Assembly (NCBI GenBank): GCA_023227835.1
Contig: JALOCI010000029.1
Coordinates: 1 to 35,508, forward strand
DNA length: 35,508 bases
Direction of reading: 5' to 3'
Source: Bacteroidales bacterium
GTDB lineage: Bacteria > Bacteroidota > Bacteroidia > Bacteroidales > UBA932
Shown here: one piece after another, positions 1 through 8,170 of the stretch
Layout of the letters: every line of letters starts with the position of its first letter
Numbering within the stretch: the first letter of the stretch is position 1
Notes under the pieces: generated by a model
Told to the model about the DNA's origin: nothing
Seen by the model: the letters and a program-made list of their open reading frames with translations, nothing else
Database searches by the model: none
Made by a program: the position numbers and the translations under genes

Positions 1-684
1 GGTATCAAGGGAACAAACTATATCTACAGAATCGGCGGTTCGCTTTATAACTCATATCTTCGTAAATGGGCAGGTGTTGATCCTGAAACAGGAAAATCGC
101 TATACTATGTTGATCCAGACAAGGGGGACATGACTCTTACTGATGACTACACAAAAGCTGCTCAGTCCGACCTCGGATCTACACTTGCAAAGGTATACGG
201 CGGTTTCGGAACTACTATCAATGCATACGGCTTTGATTTGTCAATCCAGCTCTCATACCAGTTAGGAGGTAAACTATATGATGGTTCTTACGAGCAATTA
301 ATGCACCAGGGAGATGATCCGGGACAGAACTGGTCAATGGATATTCTTAAAGCATGGACTCCGGAAAACCGTTCAACCAAATATCCAAGACTTGACGCAT
401 CAATTGATACATACCAGAAACAATCATCCAGATTCCTTACTAGTTCAGACTACTTAAGCTTCAACAGCGTTATGTTAGGCTACACTTTACCTAAGAGCCT
501 CATTAAATCACTTAAGCTTTCTAATGCACGTATTTACGTTGCAGGTGACAACCTTGGTGTAATATCTGCCCGCAAAGGTCTTGACCCACGCCAGTCTTTA
601 GGTCTAGGTAGTTCAACAACTTCCGGTAACTACAGCTACTCAGCAATGCGTACAATATCTGCCGGTATAACTTTATCATTCTAG
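1..684 (+). CDS. SusC/RagA-type TonB-dependent transporter, C-terminal part (5' end outside window)
   Basis: The reading frame is open from base 1 to a TAG at 682-684, giving about 227 residues of the end of a much larger protein. The fragment is rich in alternating beta-strand residues. It contains the phrase LRKWAGVDPETGKSLYY, typical of the late barrel of SusC-family porins, and ends in an aromatic residue (AGITLSF) as outer-membrane barrels do. SusC proteins are TonB-driven outer-membrane channels that import oligosaccharides or peptides captured by a SusD lipoprotein. A SusD gene follows after 26 bp, which supports the call strongly. The plug, N-terminal domains and promoter lie outside the window, so the substrate cannot be inferred. 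The first ATG in the frame (position 130) is internal and is not the start. Confidence 0.93.
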   Translation, partial: GIKGTNYIYRIGGSLYNSYLRKWAGVDPETGKSLYYVDPDKGDMTLTDDYTKAAQSDLGSTLAKVYGGFGTTINAYGFDLSIQLSYQLGGKLYDGSYEQLMHQGDDPGQNWSMDILKAWTPENRSTKYPRLDASIDTYQKQSSRFLTSSDYLSFNSVMLGYTLPKSLIKSLKLSNARIYVAGDNLGVISARKGLDPRQSLGLGSSTTSGNYSYSAMRTISAGITLSF

Positions 685-710
685 TTTGATCTAATCTAAT
701 AATAATCATT

Positions 711-2360
711 ATGAAATTAAATAAGAAATTATATATTATTGCCTTAGGAGGTCTATTGTTTACATCATGTGTAGACCTTGATACAGCTCCACAAGGCGGT
801 ACATTCACATCTGACCAGAAGAGTGATGTTGTACTTGCAATACCTGAGAGACTCGCTGCTGACGTTAATGGTATGTTTGCCATCATCGGTAAACAGTATT
901 GCGTATTTGGAGCATCTTCATCAAGAGATGATGACGCAGGATTCCCTACTGTTTGTCTTTCTCAAGACCTGAATGGTCCTGACATGGTTGGTGACAACAG
1001 TAACTACAACTGGTTCTCTGTAAGCAGCAGCTATGAAGACCGTACTGATACATACGCCAACCCGTATGAAAGATGGGCTGTTTTCTACAATCAGCTTAAG
1101 TTGGCAAATGATATCCTTGCAACTATCCCTGCTGAAACTGATGATCCTACATTGAAGATTTATCAGGCACAGGCAAGAGCTGTCCGTGCTTTTGACTACC
1201 TTTCACTTGTTCCTTACTATCAGTTTAAGTATAAAGGAAATGAGGACAAACCTTCAGTTCCTATTATTACCGAAAATATGGAAGGTGACCCTTCAAACAA
1301 CCCACGCGCATCTCTTTCTGCTGTTTATGAGTTGATTATGAGCGACCTAGATGCTGCCATCACAGGACTTGAAGGTTATACAAGAGTTAGTAAAGCAGAG
1401 ATTGACCAGAAGGTTGCTTATGGTCTTCGTGCACGTGCTAACCTCTATATGGAAAACTGGTCTGCAGCTGCATCTGATGCGACAAATGCTATGGCAGGTT
1501 ACTCTCCGTACACCAGGTCTCAGGTTTCAAAACCAACCTTTATTGATGCCAACGATCAGAACTGGATGTGGGCTATCATTATTACCCCAACCAATATGCC
1601 AGACCCTTATCCTTCTTGGCCATCGGTTCTTGGTTCGTTCTCTGCAGACTCGTACTCAGCCGGTGTAGGTTGCTACAAATCAATCAACAGGCTTCTTTTT
1701 GACAAAATCCCTGCAACTGACGTTCGTAAAGGATGGTGGGTTGACGAAAATCTGGATTCACCTAACCTTGCCACTGTTACTTGGGGAACAGCAACAGGAA
1801 ATGCTGTAGCGGATCTCGCGATTACTGATGTTAAGTTACCTTTCCTTCCGTACACCAATGTTAAATTCGGACAATACGGGTTTATCGGCAACAACATTAA
1901 CGCAGGTGACTGGTGCATAATGAGGGTAGAAGAGATGATTCTCATCAAAGCTGAAGCTACTGCAATGGGTGGAAATCTTGCCGGAGGAAAACAGATTCTT
2001 CAGGACTTCGTAAAGACATACCGTGACCCTGCATATACAAGTGCAGCAACAACAACAGAAGATTTTCAGAATGAAGTATGGCTCCAACGTCGTATTGAAC
2101 TATGGGGAGAGGGTTTCTCTATGTCAGATATCATGCGTCTTGGAAAGAATGTTGTTAGGTTTACACCATCTGTAACTACTAACTTCCCTGATGCATTCAA
2201 ATTCAACATTGCTGCTAATGATGGTTGGTTGCTTCTTCGTATTCCTCAGAAAGAAACCAACAATAACAGGGGTATTCCACTCTCAGCCAACAACAACGAA
2301 GGAACCCTCCCTATATCAGGTGCCGGTTCAGGTTTAACTGACGGAGTTATTGTTCACTAG
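711..2360 (+). CDS. SusD/RagB family nutrient-binding outer-membrane lipoprotein
   Basis: This 549-residue protein has a lipoprotein signal peptide with the lipobox LFTSC (Cys20), so it should be lipidated and exposed on the outer membrane. Length and features match SusD/RagB proteins: a helical TPR-like N-terminal half (YNQLKLANDILATIP, then QARAVRAFDYLSLVPYYQF) and the late segment WLQRRIELWGEGFSMSDIMR, which resembles the family's usual ELxGEGxRxxDLxR motif. SusD proteins form a lid on the SusC channel and bind the glycan or peptide ligand. The gene follows the SusC fragment by 26 bp and precedes a third lipoprotein by 32 bp, so the three probably form one operon. Ligand specificity cannot be read from the sequence. 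Confidence 0.96.
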   Translation: MKLNKKLYIIALGGLLFTSCVDLDTAPQGGTFTSDQKSDVVLAIPERLAADVNGMFAIIGKQYCVFGASSSRDDDAGFPTVCLSQDLNGPDMVGDNSNYNWFSVSSSYEDRTDTYANPYERWAVFYNQLKLANDILATIPAETDDPTLKIYQAQARAVRAFDYLSLVPYYQFKYKGNEDKPSVPIITENMEGDPSNNPRASLSAVYELIMSDLDAAITGLEGYTRVSKAEIDQKVAYGLRARANLYMENWSAAASDATNAMAGYSPYTRSQVSKPTFIDANDQNWMWAIIITPTNMPDPYPSWPSVLGSFSADSYSAGVGCYKSINRLLFDKIPATDVRKGWWVDENLDSPNLATVTWGTATGNAVADLAITDVKLPFLPYTNVKFGQYGFIGNNINAGDWCIMRVEEMILIKAEATAMGGNLAGGKQILQDFVKTYRDPAYTSAATTTEDFQNEVWLQRRIELWGEGFSMSDIMRLGKNVVRFTPSVTTNFPDAFKFNIAANDGWLLLRIPQKETNNNRGIPLSANNNEGTLPISGAGSGLTDGVIVH

Positions 2361-2392
2361 TATTTTTATTAAAAGTTAGAAAAAGAAAAAAT

Positions 2393-3226
2393 ATGAAACT
2401 ACTAAATAAATTCAGATTTGGCATATTGTTGACTTCGATGTCAGTACTGCTGATGGCTACTGCTTGCGAAGACGAAATAACTCGTGACCCTTCTCCGGAA
2501 TACAATACAAGCAGCGCAAACGTTTACTTTGCATCAACAAATAAAGCTTCGATTGTAATGGGCGTTGAGGCTACAAATTTTGAGGTTACTGTAGCACGTG
2601 AAAAGACCACTGCAGCTCAAACAGTAAAACTCAAAACAGAATCTTCGTTCGGTGATTTATTTACTGTACCTGAAAGTGTTACTTTTGCTGCCGGTGAGGC
2701 TCAGAAAGTTATAACTATCACTTGCGGTGAAATGGAGCTAATGACTTCTTATCATTTTTCAATTGAAATTGATGGCAACGAGACTAAACCGTATGTTGCG
2801 CAGAATGTATATCCTCGTATGGAGATCAACGTTCTTAAAGAGGACTTTGAACCTTATGCAAATGGTCTGTATTGGGACTATTTCTTTGCTCCGGGCGATG
2901 ATTATGTAAGCTGGCCTCTTACACTTGAATATTCAGCAATTTCTGAGACCTATCGTTTGAAAGATACTTGGGGATATAGCGGATATAACATCACTTTCAA
3001 ATGGGACGGCGGTTCCAGCGTTACAATGGGTGGTACAGCAAACGGTTCATACAAAGTTTTCCAAACCGGTTACGTTCACTCAAAATATGGTATGGTTTCA
3101 GCATACTTCGGAGCTTGTACATACAGTGCAGCTGATAAGGAGTTCACTTTCCCTATCACATGGAGAGTTTCTGCAGGTAGCTTTGGTACTTTTGCAGACT
3201 ACTATGATATCACAACTCTTCTATAG
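2393..3226 (+). CDS. Surface lipoprotein in the third position of a SusCD locus (possible ligand-binding accessory)
   Basis: The 277-residue product begins with a signal peptide and lipobox LMATAC (Cys25), followed by acidic residues (EDE) that often accompany surface export of Bacteroidota lipoproteins. Residues about 40-130 read as a beta-sandwich of Calx-beta-like character (ATNFEVTVAREKT, then VPESVTFAAGEAQKVITI). The C-terminal half is rich in aromatic residues and glycine, with YDITTLL at the end. No catalytic motif is visible. Position directly after SusD and before the terminator suggests a SusE/F-like or surface-binding role, but this rests on context. A rho-independent terminator begins about 25 bp after the stop. 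Confidence 0.8.
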   Translation: MKLLNKFRFGILLTSMSVLLMATACEDEITRDPSPEYNTSSANVYFASTNKASIVMGVEATNFEVTVAREKTTAAQTVKLKTESSFGDLFTVPESVTFAAGEAQKVITITCGEMELMTSYHFSIEIDGNETKPYVAQNVYPRMEINVLKEDFEPYANGLYWDYFFAPGDDYVSWPLTLEYSAISETYRLKDTWGYSGYNITFKWDGGSSVTMGGTANGSYKVFQTGYVHSKYGMVSAYFGACTYSAADKEFTFPITWRVSAGSFGTFADYYDITTLL

Positions 3227-3249
3227 AATTGTTTGAGATAAATTACGAT

Positions 3250-3282
3250 AAGAGGCGGACCGAATTGGTTCGCCTCTTTTAT
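3250..3282 (+). terminator. Rho-independent terminator of the SusCD operon
   Basis: An 11-bp stem (AGAGGCGGACC at 3251-3261 with GGTTCGCCTCT at 3267-3277, one G-T wobble) closes a 5-base loop and is followed by a T run. It lies 24 bp after the stop of the third lipoprotein gene. Confidence 0.88.
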
Positions 3283-3292
3283 TTCAAGCTTA

Positions 3293-3376
3293 TCTGTATC
3301 CGCTCGGAAAAGCCTCCCCACCTGACGGCGGGTCCCCTCCCTCCTCGGGAGCCGAGTTTTCCTTAGCGGACACAGA
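3293..3376. repeat. GC-rich palindromic intergenic element with ~20-bp inverted ends
   Basis: The ends at 3293-3311 (TCTGTATCCGCTCGGAAAA) and 3357-3376 are near-perfect inverted repeats; the right arm reads TCTGTGTCCGCTAAGGAAAA on the minus strand. The core is GC-rich and holds smaller dyads (CCC...GGG around 3317-3332 and CTCC...GGAG near 3341-3351). It stands in strongly AT-rich surroundings. It resembles the dispersed GC-rich repeats found between genes in many Bacteroidota genomes, but only one copy is present here, so dispersal is an inference. Confidence 0.6.
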
Positions 3377-3387
3377 AGTGTAAAAAG

Positions 3388-3568
3388 TTAATATTTATTA
3401 TTGAATATTTTTTGTATTGAATCCATAAAATGACATTCATTATTAATAATTAATTTTCTGTCTCTTTTGTCAAAAACAGGAATCACAGCAAGTACATATT
3501 CCTTAGAGAAAATAACATCAGTAAATTGTTATTGTAATTAATAAAACAATGTATTTATAATATTTCAT
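3388..3568 (-). pseudogene. Possible remnant of a small secreted-protein gene, frameshifted
   Basis: On the minus strand an ATG at 3568 starts 16 codons that read like a signal sequence (MKYYKYIVLLITITIY) and end at a TGA. Shifting the frame by one base near 3528 opens 46 codons (3528-3388) with coding-like composition, including FSKEYVLAVIPVFDKRDRK and a final FNNKY. Joined, they would make a short secreted protein of about 60 residues. The two parts need a frameshift to connect, no family is recognised, and the region is AT-rich, so chance is a serious alternative. The gap 3227-3645 otherwise holds the terminator and the palindromic element; nothing else was seen. Confidence 0.25.
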
Positions 3569-3645
3569 AATAAATCACGAAGTATTTTACTTATGTTTAA
3601 AAAATCATATTCTTTCTCTTCTATGGATATAGACGATTTCCTCTT

Positions 3646-4767
3646 TTATTTCAATTTAGCAATCAGTATTGCAGGATTTTTATTCTCATCTTGTATATAA
3701 GACTCTTGACCTTTTATTTCATCTACACTGGAATTGCTAATCATTAGTGACATGTAACCACTCCTGATAAAAGAAACATTGTTGAAGAAATCAGAAAGGT
3801 TGTTTTTTGAGAAAGATATTTCTAATCGATTAGAGAAAACACGTTCTACAATAGTTGTGTTTTTTGTATTAATATCAACAAAATAGTACCCTATTTTTGT
3901 TGGTTCCATAATAACATTCCCTCCTCCTATATACTTCATTTCATAATCGGTACTCGATACTAACACTGATGACCCTGTGAACAGGAAGGCTGAATTATAT
4001 TTATTATATTTCCCCGGTCGGGTTATATTTATAACAGGTTCCACAGAATTATAATTACATATTTTATAAATTGTATCACCTCGGTTTGGAAGATATATCA
4101 TATCATTGTTGTAGCTTAATATATGGGGTCTTCTCCTCATTACAAGACCATCGACAGGAGGTGTATTCCTGTTTATTTTTGATATGAGATGCCCTTTTAA
4201 ATTTTGAACATGGGCTAAAAGATTTGATTTACCTGTTGAATTTTCTCTTTGAAAACAAATCAAAGTTGTGTCATTCAACATGCTTATAGCCACTAACGGA
4301 CTCCTGCTCCAATTTGGAATTCGCCCTGAATATTTTCCCGTATATATATTAAAAACCATTATACTGTCCTTTTCGTCTTGTTGTACACAGTATAGGTTTC
4401 TGTCTTTGGAATCCACAGAACAATCAGCGAGATATGTAATTTCTCCGGGTCCTGAACCTTTTCTTGTAATTGACTTTATAAAACCTCCGTTATAATCGAA
4501 TTGCATTACTCTTTCAGAAGAATAAACATAAATAAAGCTTTCTGTTGGATATACTTTATCTGTTTCTGACACCAAACAAGTGTCATTTGTCTCTAAAGAG
4601 ATCAATTTTATTTCCCCTTCAATGTAGTCGTCTAAGTTTATTGCTGTTTTCTCATATGAAACATCATTATTTGTATCTATCCCTATTATGTTGTTTGTAC
4701 AACTGATGGCAAGTAAAATGATTAATATATATAATATATGTGACACAGATTTTTCTATATATCTCAT
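3646..4767 (-). CDS. 6-bladed beta-propeller lipoprotein
   Basis: The frame could start at 4854, but the ATG at 4767 is preferred because it begins directly with a lipoprotein signal peptide (MRYIEKSVSHILYILIILLA, lipobox LAISC). The mature protein of about 350 residues carries features of the Bacteroidota 6-bladed beta-propeller family (NHL-like). These are an opening block ending in LISLETNDTCLVSETDKVY, blade phrases such as VMQFDYNGGFIKSITRKGSG followed by PGEI, and a C-terminus in ILIAKLK. The function of this family is not established; members are usually secreted and expand in gut species. The gene stands alone between terminators, with a promoter box at 4903-4910 and a leader of about 130 nt. 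Base composition is more AT-rich than the neighbouring housekeeping genes, consistent with accessory DNA. Confidence 0.82.
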   Translation of the reverse strand: MRYIEKSVSHILYILIILLAISCTNNIIGIDTNNDVSYEKTAINLDDYIEGEIKLISLETNDTCLVSETDKVYPTESFIYVYSSERVMQFDYNGGFIKSITRKGSGPGEITYLADCSVDSKDRNLYCVQQDEKDSIMVFNIYTGKYSGRIPNWSRSPLVAISMLNDTTLICFQRENSTGKSNLLAHVQNLKGHLISKINRNTPPVDGLVMRRRPHILSYNNDMIYLPNRGDTIYKICNYNSVEPVINITRPGKYNKYNSAFLFTGSSVLVSSTDYEMKYIGGGNVIMEPTKIGYYFVDINTKNTTIVERVFSNRLEISFSKNNLSDFFNNVSFIRSGYMSLMISNSSVDEIKGQESYIQDENKNPAILIAKLK

Positions 4768-4902
4768 ATTTTGATATTTATAATATTTTGTAATCAGAAA
4801 AATATAATGATGCTTTTTAGGAATCCCAGGATGAAATGAATTATTCAACGTCACAGATTTTCATTCGGAATTCTTTAAGGGACAAAGAATTATCTTCAAA
4901 AC

Positions 4903-4910
4903 AAATATAA
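4903..4910 (-). promoter_or_regulatory. Bacteroidota -7 box (TATATTTG) for the beta-propeller gene
   Basis: TATATTTG on the minus strand matches TAnnTTTG exactly. It lies just past the hppA terminator and about 135 bp before the chosen start. No clear -33 TTTG was found, because the terminator hairpin occupies that position. Confidence 0.5.
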
Positions 4911-4913
4911 CAA

Positions 4914-4944
4914 AAAGAGTTCGGTAAAACACCGAACTCTTTTA
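4914..4944 (-). terminator. Symmetrical rho-independent terminator downstream of hppA
   Basis: A perfect 13-bp stem (AAAAGAGTTCGGT at 4914-4926, ACCGAACTCTTTT at 4932-4944) closes a 5-base loop. The A/T flanks make it usable in both directions. Its job here is most likely to end minus-strand transcription from murI-hppA. It lies 130 bp after the hppA stop because the inverted-repeat element at 4951-5071 sits between. Confidence 0.85.
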
Positions 4945-4950
4945 TCTTTT

Positions 4951-5071
4951 GTGGCACTGATTTTTCTATTTCTGTGTATATCAGAGGTTTTTGAAATGAA
5001 TCAGTAAGCCTTTATTAGCAATATATTTATAAATCATTAATTGTATGACAAATAGAAAAACAAGTGCCACA
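4951..5071. repeat. Inverted-repeat (MITE-like) element, copy 1
   Basis: The left end (from 4951, TGTGGCACTGATTTTTCTAT...) is matched by an inverted right end finishing at 5071, whose minus strand reads TGTGGCACTTGTTTTTCTAT. About 21 of 23 end positions agree. The ~75-bp interior is AT-rich and has no open frame. Related ends occur at 30596-30738 and 34665-34783, so this is a family. The element begins 2 bp after the hppA stop codon (5074) and separates it from its terminator. No transposase is nearby. Confidence 0.75.
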
Positions 5072-5073
5072 CA

Positions 5074-7281
5074 TTACATCAAATGAAAGGCGACGGTGAG
5101 GCCGGCCATAACAATTGAGACCATGCTCATAAGCTTTATGAGTATGTTCAATGATGGGCCAGAGGTGTCTTTAAACGGATCTCCTACTGTGTCACCGACA
5201 ACTGTTGCCTTGTGTGTCTCTGAGCCTTTTCCTCCGAAATTACCCTCTTCAACATATTTCTTGGCATTATCCCATGCGCCACCGGCATTGGCCATAAAAA
5301 CCGCCAGAACAAAGCCGGAAGAAAGTCCTCCTACTAAGAGCCCCATTACACCCGGAACACCAAAAATAAGGCCTACAATCACCGGTACTGCAATAGCCAA
5401 CAGAGATGGAAACAACATTTCATTTTGCGCACCTTTTGTTGATATTTCAACACACTTTGCATAGTCTGGCGTTGCCTTGCCTGCAAGTATACCCGGAATC
5501 TCCCGGAATTGCCTTCTCACCTCCTCTACCATCTTCTGTGCTGCACGGCCTACGGCATTCATTGTAAGACCGCAGAACAGGAAAGACATCATCGCACCAA
5601 TAAAAGCTCCTATCAGCACTTTAGGATTCATAAGGTTTACCTGGTAATACTCCATCATGTCAGGAATTGTCGCTTCGGCAACATTTACAACTCTTCCGGC
5701 TATATCAATTGTTGTCTGCCCGATGTGAGCCAACCCTATTTTTATCTCTTCCAGATAAGAGGCAAGTAATGCCAGTGCAGTCAACGCTGCCGATCCGATT
5801 GCAAACCCTTTACCTGTAGCGGCTGTTGTGTTTCCTAAGGCATCCAATACATCTGTCCTTTTTCTCACTTCCGGATCAAGCTCACTCATCTGTGCATTTC
5901 CACCTGCGTTGTCAGCGATAGGTCCATAGGCGTCAGTTGCAAGGGTTATACCCAATGTTGAAAGCATACCTACAGCTGCAATACCTATTCCGTAAAGACC
6001 CATTCCTATATTCTTAGCTGTCATCATATTTGCTATGTCAAAATTAATTGCCGAACAATAGGCAATAATAATAGCAACACCAATTGTAATAACAGGTATG
6101 GCTGTTGAAATCATTCCAAGACCAATACCGGATATGATTACAGTTGCGGGACCGGTTTGGCCGCTTTCAGAAATTTTCTGGGTTGGCTTATATGAATGGG
6201 AAGTATAATACTCTGTCGACTGTCCGATGATCACCCCTGCAATCAGACCTGCAATGACAGAGAAGGATATTCCTAACCAGTTTTCTATATTAAGTGTATA
6301 AAGAATCCCAAATGTCAGCACTCCTATCAATAAGGCGCTGAAATTAACGCCTCTTCCAAGTGATTTCAGAAGTTGCGACATTCCCGCTCCCTCCTTTGTC
6401 CTTACCAGGAAAATACCAGCTATAGAAAGAATGATACCTACAGCAGCTATAAGCATTGGTGCAAAAACTGCCTTCAACTGCATATCCGGATTAATGTAGA
6501 ATGCAGAGGCTCCCAATGCCGCTGTTGCCAAAATTGAGCCGCAATATGACTCATAAAGGTCTGCACCCATTCCTGCCACGTCACCTACATTGTCACCCAC
6601 ATTATCCGCAATAGTTGCAGGATTGCGAGGATCATCCTCCGGAATACCTGCCTCGACCTTTCCAACCAAGTCCGCTCCTACGTCGGCAGCCTTTGTATAA
6701 ATTCCACCGCCTACTCTGGCAAAAAGAGCCTGTGTCGATGCTCCCATACCGAAAGTCAACATTGTTGTGGTAATAATCACAAGCTTCTGCGCACCGGTTG
6801 TATCTATAAAATTATCCAGTATAACATACCAGATAGATATATCCAATAGCCCTAGTCCTACAACGACAAGCCCCATTACCGCTCCGGAACGGAAAGCAAT
6901 ACGGAGACCGCTGTTGAGGGATCTCATGGATGCATTGGCAGTTCTTGCAGAAGCATAAGTGGCTGATTTCATCCCGATGAAGCCGGCCAGACCGGAGAAA
7001 AAACCTCATGTTAAGAATGCGAATGGTACCCATGGGTTCTGAACACCAAAGCCATAGGCAAGTACGGCAAAAAAAGCGCTCAGAATCAAAAATACAATTA
7101 TAACCACTTTATATTGCTGCCTAAGATATGCCATCGCTCCTTTTCTAACATATAAGGCAATATCCTTCATTTTTGGGGATCCTTCGCTCTCTTTCATCAT
7201 CTGCCGGAAGAAATAGTAAGCGAAAAAAAGTGCTATGGCGGAAGCCAATGGCACAAAATAGAACATACTTTCGGTTGTCAT
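5074..7281 (-). pseudogene. hppA: Membrane-bound, ion-pumping pyrophosphatase, interrupted by one in-frame TGA
   Basis: Two pieces in the same frame, 7281-7006 (91 residues) and 6972-5074 (632 residues), together make the usual ~735-residue membrane pyrophosphatase. They are separated only by TGA at 7008-7006 and 11 codons of expected sequence (GFFSGLAGFIG). A GGA-to-TGA change would explain it. The catalytic signature DVGADLVGKVE and the acidic motif ADNVGDNVGDVAG are intact. GNTTAATGKG carries Ala where K+-independent enzymes have Lys, pointing to the K+-dependent type that pumps Na+ and/or H+ on PPi hydrolysis. Many hydrophobic segments are present. It may be a real nonsense mutation, a sequence error, or a read-through case; restart at the ATG at 6972 would lose the first membrane helices. 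It follows murI by 26 bp. Confidence 0.85.
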
Positions 7282-7307
7282 AGTGTTATTGTTAAGTTTT
7301 TATTTGG

Positions 7308-8108
7308 TTATATTTCAATATTGTTAAAATTACTCTCTGGTATTTGAGGATCTATCCTGTGAGCCATCATCATAAGTTTTTCTACAGGCGCAGTTGTGTA
7401 GAATGTTGTAGGATACTCTGAGGTAGCCTCCTTAATCTCTGATATTTTTAAATTATTCTCATTAATCACATTTAATGTCCTGAAAGCAATTGCAGGAGCC
7501 GGATCGACAATCACTACACCACTGCCGGCAATCTCTTTTATACTATCAAGAAGAAACGGATAGTGTGTACATCCTAAAACTATATGATCTGCACCTTGTT
7601 CCAACATCGGATCTATGTATACCTTAAGGAGATCTTTAACCTTTTGCCCGGATGTCTCACCTGACTCCACCAACTCTACCAGACCCTCCCCGACTTTGGC
7701 GACAACATTTACATCGGATGCAAATCGTTCGACAGATGCATGAAAATGGTTTCCGTTTAAAGTTCCCCGGGTTGCCAATACACCGATTGTGCCGCTTTTT
7801 GAGTGTAGTGCCGCAGGTTTTACTGCCGGTTCCATCCCTATAAACGGAATCTGATATTTTTCTCTCAGAGCCCTGATTGCCGCTGCTGTTGCCGTATTAC
7901 AAGCTACAACAATAATCCCGGCCCCTTTTGAAATCAAGAAGTCAGTTATCCGGTATGCTCTATCGATTATCTGCTGTTGTGACTTATTTCCATAAGGACA
8001 ATTTGCACTGTCCGAGAAATATGTAATTGAGGCCTTAGGTAAAACCTTAATTATTTCTTTCCAGACAGAGAGTCCGCCAACTCCTGAGTCAAAAACGCCT
8101 ATACACAT
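7308..8108 (-). CDS. murI: Glutamate racemase
   Basis: This cofactor-independent enzyme interconverts L- and D-glutamate in the cytoplasm, supplying D-Glu for peptidoglycan. The 266-residue length fits the family. Visible motifs are FDSGVGGLSV near the N-terminus (Asp7, Ser8), the first catalytic cysteine in VACNTATA (Cys70), and the second in LGCTHYP (Cys180). The ATG at 8108 lies only a few bases after a rho-independent terminator, which ends transcription from the skp genes. Expression is therefore either from a promoter overlapping the hairpin or by read-through. hppA follows 26 bp downstream on the same strand and probably shares the transcript. Confidence 0.97.
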   Translation of the reverse strand: MCIGVFDSGVGGLSVWKEIIKVLPKASITYFSDSANCPYGNKSQQQIIDRAYRITDFLISKGAGIIVVACNTATAAAIRALREKYQIPFIGMEPAVKPAALHSKSGTIGVLATRGTLNGNHFHASVERFASDVNVVAKVGEGLVELVESGETSGQKVKDLLKVYIDPMLEQGADHIVLGCTHYPFLLDSIKEIAGSGVVIVDPAPAIAFRTLNVINENNLKISEIKEATSEYPTTFYTTAPVEKLMMMAHRIDPQIPESNFNNIEI

Positions 8109-8114
8109 ACTTTA

Positions 8115-8146
8115 TAAAAAAACAGTCGTCCTTTATGAACGACTGT
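8115..8146 (-). terminator. Rho-independent terminator between skp and murI
   Basis: On the minus strand an 8-bp stem (ACAGTCGT/ACGACTGT, plus-strand 8139-8146 and 8122-8129) with a 9-base loop is followed by seven T residues (8122-8116). It starts 25 bp after the downstream skp gene and ends about 8 bp before the murI ATG. Confidence 0.85.
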
Positions 8147-8170
8147 AAAGTTAAAAAATTTTCCTCATGC

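Noticed and set aside
521..886. Minus-strand open frame across the SusC/SusD junction
   Set aside because: It is antisense to two well-supported genes and has no recognisable protein features.
7006..7008. TGA read as an amino acid through an altered genetic code
   Set aside because: Neighbouring genes end properly at TGA, and no other gene in the window has an internal TGA.
6812..7033. Alternative frame starting at the ATG overlapping the hppA TGA
   Set aside because: Its translation is unrelated to pyrophosphatases; the true continuation is in the original frame.
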